Origin: Bacteroidota bacterium
Lineage (GTDB): Bacteria; Bacteroidota; Bacteroidia; Chitinophagales; Chitinophagaceae
Direction: 5' to 3'
NCBI GenBank assembly: GCA_023429825.1
Contig: JAEZDC010000019.1
Coordinates: 1-19,066, forward strand
DNA length: 19,066 bases
The notes under the pieces are model-generated. The model did no database searches and had not been told where the DNA came from. It saw only the letters and a program-made list of their open reading frames with translations. The stretch's first letter is position 1, and each line of letters begins with the position of its first letter. Shown one piece after another: positions 15,301-19,066 of this stretch. The position numbers and the translations under genes are program-made.

Positions 15301-15308
15301 CAAAGCTA
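15301..15308 (-). promoter_or_regulatory. Bacteroidetes -7 box TAGCTTTG for the GLPGLI gene
   Basis: Read on minus, positions 15308-15301 are TAGCTTTG, an exact match to TAnnTTTG. The box lies 12 nt downstream of the third TTAAC box and 16 nt upstream of the ATG at 15284. Confidence 0.6.
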
Positions 15309-15320
15309 ATTGGCGTTGTT

Positions 15321-15356
15321 GTTAAATAAGATGTGAGGATGGTTAATTAAGGTTAA
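15321..15356 (-). promoter_or_regulatory. Three phased TTAAC boxes between the GLPGLI gene and the two-component genes
   Basis: On minus, TTAAC lies at 15356-15352, 15346-15342 and 15325-15321, with starts 10 and 21 bp apart as in the receptor promoter (9455-9490). The first two form ATTAACCTTAATTAACC, matching ATTAACCTTCCTTAACG there. The boxes stand exactly 10 bp closer to the -7 box than in the receptor promoter. They sit in the shared divergent region, so they could also control the kinase/regulator operon. Confidence 0.65.
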
Positions 15357-15385
15357 TGCTCCGCCTGGCTATGTAATGAGCTTCA

Positions 15386-15393
15386 TACATTTG
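15386..15393 (+). promoter_or_regulatory. Bacteroidetes -7 box TACATTTG for the kinase/regulator operon
   Basis: TACATTTG matches TAnnTTTG exactly. It predicts transcription from near 15400, about 30 nt before the ATG at 15430. It makes the in-frame ATG at 15376 an unlikely start. Confidence 0.5.
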
Positions 15394-15429
15394 TTGAAAT
15401 TTGATGCAGTGAGCAGACGCGGATTTCTT

Positions 15430-16902
15430 ATGAATAAACTGAAACTTTCAATGATCCTGATGATCGCTACTATTCTTGTGATAGCCGGCTTCCAGGGTTA
15501 TTGGCTGAATCGTTTATACAAAGAAGAAAAAGAAGGGCTGAAGAAAGAGGCTGATGTGCTCTTCAGAGAAACAATCTTTAAAGTTCAGATCGCCAGGTTT
15601 GAAAAAGATACTTCATTCACCAGAAAAACACAAGGCAATGTTTTTTTAATGAATGCGGTGAATCTTCTTAAGAGACGTGCGGTTGAAGAAGTTTCAGAGA
15701 TAAAACCAAACATGACCATCTCTGTTACTTCCACTTCATCTTTAAAAAAAGACTCCGTCTCGGCAAAAAAAGATTCTACAGTCATTTTTCGCTCCTCCGA
15801 AAAGTTACCTATAAGAATGCCTATGCCGAGTGTAAGAGATGGTGAGCAGATCATTTTCAGAAGCTCGATGGGTGATTCGCTCACGATACCGGAATTAGAT
15901 TCTGCATACAGAACAGAGCTTTCAAAGGCGAAGATCAAAGTGGTGTTTGAGATCAAGGCTTATCCGCTCAAGCATCATAATGCCCCTTTCCCGGGAGATA
16001 CGACTAAATTCTCTATTATCAAAACCCGACCACAGGTAACCGGGATCGCAAATCCAGTGGCCTACCAGGCAGAACTCGGAAATCCTTATAACTACCTTTT
16101 TGGGAAAATCACTTACCCGATCCTTGTTTCTATCATTCTGATTTCACTAACCACCGTTTCCTTCATCTTTTTATATCGTAATCTTCTTGCGCAGCAAAAA
16201 CTTACTACCATCAAAAACGATTTCATCAGTAATATCACTCATGAATTGAAAACGCCGATCGCAACGGTTAACGTAGCAATTGAAGCGCTTAGAAATTTCA
16301 ATGCAATTGATAATCCTGAAAGAACAAAAGAATATCTCGATATTTCTGCATCGGAATTGCAAAGACTTTCTTTGCTGGTAGATAAAGTGCTGAAACTTTC
16401 TTTGTTTGAAAACAAAGAGATCGAACTGAAGAAGGAAACATTCGATCTGAGACAAGTTGTAGATGAAGTGGCGAAAACAATGAAGCTCCAGTTTGATAAA
16501 TCGAAAGCAAAGCTCAACTTTACAACTGAAGGAGAGAATTTTTATATCAACGCAGATAAGCTTCATATTACCAGTGTTATTTATAATCTCTTGGATAATG
16601 CTTTAAAATATAGTCCTGTGAATCCGGATATATTGATATCGCTCTCGGAAAAACAAACCTTCGTGGATCTGAGAATATCTGATAATGGTATTGGTATTCC
16701 TGAAGAATATGCTGATAAGATATTTGAAAAATTCTTCCGTGTACCACATGGTAATACACACAATATAAAAGGCTATGGCCTCGGATTGAGCTATGTTGCT
16801 CACGTTATTGAAAAACATAATGGCCAGATAGATGTAAAAAGTGAAGAGGAGAAAGGCAGCACCTTTATCATACAATTGTTGAAAGACTATGAGCAGAATT
16901 AA
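15430..16902 (+). CDS. Membrane sensor histidine kinase (RprX-like)
   Basis: From the start at 15430 the protein has 490 residues. A transmembrane helix (about 6-25) is followed by a periplasmic sensor region (about 26-225). That region includes a Ser/Lys-rich stretch (98-120) and KLPIRMPMPS (125-134). A second helix lies at about 229-248. The cytoplasmic kinase has the H-box NDFISNITHELKTPIATVNV (263-282) with His271, N-box YNLLDNALKYS (385-395), G1 ISDNGIGIP (416-424), F-box FEKFFRV and G2 KGYGLGLS (447-454). This is the standard OmpR-partner kinase layout and resembles Bacteroides RprX. An in-frame ATG at 15376 would add 18 residues, but the -7 box at 15386-15393 and the membrane helix after MNKLK favour 15430. 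It overlaps its regulator by 14 nt. The sensed signal is unknown. Confidence 0.95.
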   Translation: MNKLKLSMILMIATILVIAGFQGYWLNRLYKEEKEGLKKEADVLFRETIFKVQIARFEKDTSFTRKTQGNVFLMNAVNLLKRRAVEEVSEIKPNMTISVTSTSSLKKDSVSAKKDSTVIFRSSEKLPIRMPMPSVRDGEQIIFRSSMGDSLTIPELDSAYRTELSKAKIKVVFEIKAYPLKHHNAPFPGDTTKFSIIKTRPQVTGIANPVAYQAELGNPYNYLFGKITYPILVSIILISLTTVSFIFLYRNLLAQQKLTTIKNDFISNITHELKTPIATVNVAIEALRNFNAIDNPERTKEYLDISASELQRLSLLVDKVLKLSLFENKEIELKKETFDLRQVVDEVAKTMKLQFDKSKAKLNFTTEGENFYINADKLHITSVIYNLLDNALKYSPVNPDILISLSEKQTFVDLRISDNGIGIPEEYADKIFEKFFRVPHGNTHNIKGYGLGLSYVAHVIEKHNGQIDVKSEEEKGSTFIIQLLKDYEQN

Positions 16903-17572
16903 AGTTCTTTATGTAGAAGATGAATTATTCCTGGGTAAGATCGTTAAAGAAAGCCTTGAAACGAGAGGCTTTGAAGTTGTGATGGAAGATGATGGCGCAA
17001 AAGTGCTTCCATTATTTAAAAAGGAATATCCTGACATCTGCATTCTGGATGTTATGCTGCCCAATAAGAGTGGTTTTGAAATAGCTGAAGACATCAGAAA
17101 ACTGAACGACGATATTCCGGTCATTTTTCTTACGGCCAAAACGCAAACCGAAGATGTGATCAAGGGGTTTAAGATAGGAGCCAACGATTATATACGTAAG
17201 CCATTCAGCATGGAGGAGCTGATCGTAAGGATAGAGAATGCCCTACGAGTGAGAAAGGATGCAAAAGAAGACCTTACAGAAAACATCCTCCTTGGAAAGT
17301 ATCAATACAACCTCAACAGGCAGGTCCTTATCGACGAAAAGGATGAAAGAAAGCTTTCATATCGTGAAAGTGAACTGCTAAAGTATCTATACACCAATCG
17401 CAATAATATCATTGACCGAAGAGATATACTGAATCTTCTTTGGGGAAATGATTCGTTCTTCAATAGCAGGAATCTCGACGTATATATCACTAAACTCCGC
17501 AGCTATTTAAAAGATGATCCATCACTTGAGATCATTACCATCAAAGGTATTGGCTACCGCTTTGTAGTTTGA
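16889..17572 (+). CDS. OmpR-family response regulator (RprY-like)
   Basis: The 227-residue protein has a receiver domain (about 4-118) and a winged-helix DNA-binding domain (about 130-227). Receiver residues are Glu10/Asp11, phospho-acceptor Asp54 in ILDVMLP, Thr82 and Lys104 in YIRKPFSMEELI. The output domain shows KLSYRESELLKYLYTNRNNI (155-174), LWGNDSFFNSRNLDVYITKL (184-203) and TIKGIGYRFVV (217-227), the standard OmpR/PhoB recognition and wing elements. The domain order and linker resemble Bacteroides RprY. The start lies inside the last 14 bases of the kinase gene, so the pair is co-translated. Regulators of this class bind direct repeats one helical turn apart. The TTAAC boxes upstream of the receptor and GLPGLI genes are the best candidate targets; this is inference. 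Confidence 0.95.
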   Translation: MSRIKVLYVEDELFLGKIVKESLETRGFEVVMEDDGAKVLPLFKKEYPDICILDVMLPNKSGFEIAEDIRKLNDDIPVIFLTAKTQTEDVIKGFKIGANDYIRKPFSMEELIVRIENALRVRKDAKEDLTENILLGKYQYNLNRQVLIDEKDERKLSYRESELLKYLYTNRNNIIDRRDILNLLWGNDSFFNSRNLDVYITKLRSYLKDDPSLEIITIKGIGYRFVV

Positions 17573-17908
17573 GGTTTGATCCTTCACATATACCTCTCCT
17601 TTGTACGGATGAATGGTGCTGTAGAAATCATATCCGGCGATATGCATCAAATAATACGTCATTATATCACACCAACATATCTCATCCCTGAACATTTCTA
17701 TCTGCGGGAGTTTTCCTCTCTGGCAACTGTTCTCTTTATCATAATCATATTCGCCGCCATTATCCTTACACCACTGCTTCCACTTTTCAAATTCAATGGG
17801 GTCGCTAAATACTATTTTAAAATAAGTCACTTCTTTTACTTCTTTTAAATCGTCGTTCATGTAGTGTAAATGCTTATGCCTGTGACGTATGATCTTAGCT
17901 GTGGTCAT
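17522..17908 (-). CDS. Unrecognised small protein, convergent with the response regulator
   Basis: This reading frame of 128 codons has protein-like composition: acidic, aromatic, no low complexity. It contains VTYFKIVFSDPIEFEKWKQW (27-46), NGGEYDYDKENSCQRG (50-65) and EICWCDIMTYYLMHIAGYDF (76-95). Cysteines are at 47, 62, 78 and 80, with a C-W-C at 78-80. There is no signal peptide or membrane helix, and I recognise no family. Met17 at 17860 is a plausible alternative start, as the first 16 residues are His/Arg-rich and look less conserved. Its 3' end overlaps the last 51 bases of the regulator gene on the other strand, which is unusual and lowers confidence. The competing plus frame over 17576-17848 looks less protein-like. 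Confidence 0.5.
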   Translation of the reverse strand: MTTAKIIRHRHKHLHYMNDDLKEVKEVTYFKIVFSDPIEFEKWKQWCKDNGGEYDYDKENSCQRGKLPQIEMFRDEICWCDIMTYYLMHIAGYDFYSTIHPYKGEVYVKDQTSNYKAVANTFDGNDLK

Positions 17909-18082
17909 TGAGTCTGTTTCAGGTTATCAAACAAGAAAAAAGCCAACACTCACCCAAGCAACTGTTGATTTTCTTCCCCCCGCGGTTTACTCTATTGATT
18001 TTCATGTATTGAAAATAAGCGGCATTTGCGATGGCATGGTTTTTTAAACAGTAGTAGCATTAGTAACGTAAAAAATCGAATC

Positions 18083-18319
18083 ATGAAGAACATCACTAAG
18101 CTGCAAAACGTATTCAGCAAAGTATTCTTAGCAATAGTAACTGCATTATTCTGTGTTGCAGGATATGCACAGGACACAAAAAAAGTAGATGTAAATATTA
18201 ACTCTGACAGTGGCGGCGGATTTTTTGCTTCACCATGGGTATGGGTGATCGGAGTTGCAGTATTTATTTTATTGCTTGTTGCGTTAATGCGAGGCGGTAA
18301 CACAAGAAGAGATATTTAA
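18083..18319 (+). CDS. Small membrane protein with signal peptide
   Basis: This 78-residue product has an N-terminal signal sequence (1-29, ending VAGYAQ) and a short polar segment (DTKKVDVNINSDSGGG, 31-46). One transmembrane helix (about 51-69, PWVWVIGVAVFILLLVALM) and a basic tail (RGGNTRRDI) follow. This signal/DxNINS-like linker/helix design recurs in small Bacteroidota envelope proteins, but I know no named function. I chose 18083 rather than the in-frame ATG at 18026 because the hydrophobic signal starts just after MKNITKLQNVFSK. A terminator follows 23 nt after its stop. Confidence 0.75.
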   Translation: MKNITKLQNVFSKVFLAIVTALFCVAGYAQDTKKVDVNINSDSGGGFFASPWVWVIGVAVFILLLVALMRGGNTRRDI

Positions 18320-18341
18320 AAAATAATTGAATTTTGGATTT

Positions 18342-18370
18342 AGCCCTGCAGCTTGCTGCGGGCTTTCTTA
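18342..18370 (+). terminator. Intrinsic terminator after the small membrane protein gene
   Basis: AGCCC (18342-18346) and GCAG (18348-18351) pair with CTGC (18356-18359) and GGGCT (18360-18364), leaving T18347 bulged and a CTTG loop. The hairpin ends in TTTCTT. Confidence 0.75.
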
Positions 18371-18454
18371 TTGACTGATTTGGCAGAGATAGATTCTTGC
18401 ATCAGCTTATTTAAATGGTTAGTAACAAGTATTATTGGATACAGCTAATAAACA

Positions 18455-18485
18455 AAAGACCGGTTAATAATTAACCGGTCTTTCG
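18455..18485. terminator. Intrinsic terminator, probably for the META-domain gene
   Basis: AAAGACCGGTTAA (18455-18467) pairs perfectly with TTAACCGGTCTTT (18471-18483) around a 3-nt loop. On minus it stands 22 nt beyond the stop of the META-domain gene and runs into TTTTGTTT. Confidence 0.82.
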
Positions 18486-18506
18486 ATTTAATGCTAACCT
18501 TGATTA

Positions 18507-19066
18507 TTATTGATTAACTGGACCATCGCTAGCCTGACCATTGCGCTTAAAACGCATTACGATCTGTCCGCCTTGCAATAATTGCAATTCATCATTGCTG
18601 TATTGGTAGCTATCAACTCTTTTTAAAAGATCTAATAATGCCTGCTCGTTAAAGCCAGCTGTACATTCGATCTTTGTTTGCGGATTTGTATCCTGGAAGC
18701 GAAGTGTATTACCACTTACTTCAACTCTTCCGCTGATCGCATTACAACCTGTATAACCTGTGAAGCTTCCATTATCAATAAATAGATTGAATCTTGGTAA
18801 TTGATAATAGTTACCGTTAGCTGCTGTATAATCTACGCTTTCGATACCTAAGGTGCTTGTTGTGCTTGCATCGGTTCCTGATGTTGCATTAAGATTCGCA
18901 TCAACTGAAGCAGAACCTAAACTATCTGTTGTGCCCCTTAAACTTGCGCTGCCATCTACAGAACCTAAGCTATCTGTTGTACCAACACTTGCAGAACCGT
19001 TAACTGAAGCTGTACCGGTAGTGCCATTGTTATTTAATGTAGAAGTACCGGTATTAACACTACCAC
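18507..19066 (-). CDS. META-domain protein with low-complexity linker, C-terminal part
   Basis: The frame enters from the right edge and stops at 18507, giving 185 visible codons. The first part (about 1-75) is low in complexity and rich in Ser, Thr, Gly, Ala and Asn, with a repeated element TTDSLGS (DNA copies at 18961 and 18913 on plus, 48 bp apart). The second part (about 85-175) is a META/HslJ-like domain: PRFNLFIDNGSFTGYTGCNA (the family's sGytGCN motif), NTLRFQDTNPQTKIECTAGF, ALLDLLKRVDSYQY and a final strand QIVMRFKRN. The paired cysteines (in GCN and IEC) fit the usual disulphide pair of secreted META domains. A signal peptide or lipobox would lie outside the window. Relatives are envelope proteins linked to stress or drug tolerance; the exact role is unknown. 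Confidence 0.85.
   Translation of the reverse strand, partial: GSVNTGTSTLNNNGTTGTASVNGSASVGTTDSLGSVDGSASLRGTTDSLGSASVDANLNATSGTDASTTSTLGIESVDYTAANGNYYQLPRFNLFIDNGSFTGYTGCNAISGRVEVSGNTLRFQDTNPQTKIECTAGFNEQALLDLLKRVDSYQYSNDELQLLQGGQIVMRFKRNGQASDGPVNQ

Noticed and set aside
16171..16566. Several minus-strand frames of 60-131 codons over the kinase gene at 15430-16902
   Set aside because: They are antisense to the conserved kinase boxes and rich in Phe/Ser/Ile, as expected of shadows of AT-rich coding sequence.
17576..17848. Plus-strand frame of 90 codons after the response regulator
   Set aside because: It is antisense to the more protein-like minus frame at 17522-17908 and shows no family features, though with low certainty.
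17992..18303. Minus-strand frame of 103 codons with a hydrophobic segment
   Set aside because: It mirrors the 78-residue membrane protein on plus, which has a proper signal peptide and transmembrane helix and is followed by a terminator.

Overview
This window comes from a member of the Bacteroidota, most likely the Chitinophagaceae. The evidence is the AT-rich coding style, a GLPGLI-family exported protein, a Bacteroidetes-type outer membrane beta-barrel receptor with a carboxypeptidase-D-like N-terminus, DUF6986 and DUF1801 proteins, META-domain and TPR-kinase genes, and three intergenic matches to the Bacteroidetes -7 box TAnnTTTG. No rRNA, tRNA, insertion sequence, phage gene or CRISPR array is visible.

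Layout. Positions 1-1320 (minus strand) hold a general-stress-protein-26-like flavin-fold protein, ribose-5-phosphate isomerase B and the N-terminus of an exported M28-type peptidase. Positions 1415-2427 (plus) hold a GNAT acetyltransferase overlapping a DUF1801 protein, closed by a bidirectional terminator. A 53-residue DUF1328 membrane protein follows at 2520-2681 (minus). A TPR sensor kinase (2898-4808) and a PAP2 phosphatase (4872-5633) are read on plus. A DUF6986 aldolase/citrate-lyase-like protein (5692-7125) overlaps an unrecognised 144-residue protein (7122-7556).

Positions 7523-8940 are rich in repeats. Three tandem units of 190/191 bp begin inside the end of the 144-residue gene, and each carries four short palindromes. 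An unrecognised exported protein lies at 8141-8671 (minus). A 21-bp tandem array (8741-8938) sits directly upstream of it. An HTH regulator is at 9101-9445.

Positions 9455-17572 form the main module: an outer membrane receptor (9543-12332, plus), a PAS-PAS histidine kinase plus single-domain response regulator operon (12367-14314, minus), a GLPGLI protein (14487-15284, minus), and a divergent RprXY-like two-component system (15430-17572, plus). The receptor and GLPGLI promoters share a near-identical arrangement of three TTAAC boxes, spaced 10 and 21 bp, upstream of a -7 box. The boxes sit exactly one helical turn closer to the -7 box in the GLPGLI promoter. I infer that one regulator, most simply the OmpR-family protein at 16889-17572, controls both genes, and that receptor, GLPGLI protein and two-component system form one envelope regulon. 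This is the most interesting signal in the window.

The right end (17522-19066) holds a doubtful 128-codon gene convergent with the response regulator, a 78-residue membrane protein, two terminators, and the C-terminal part of a META-domain protein with a low-complexity Ser/Thr/Gly/Ala linker, cut by the window edge.
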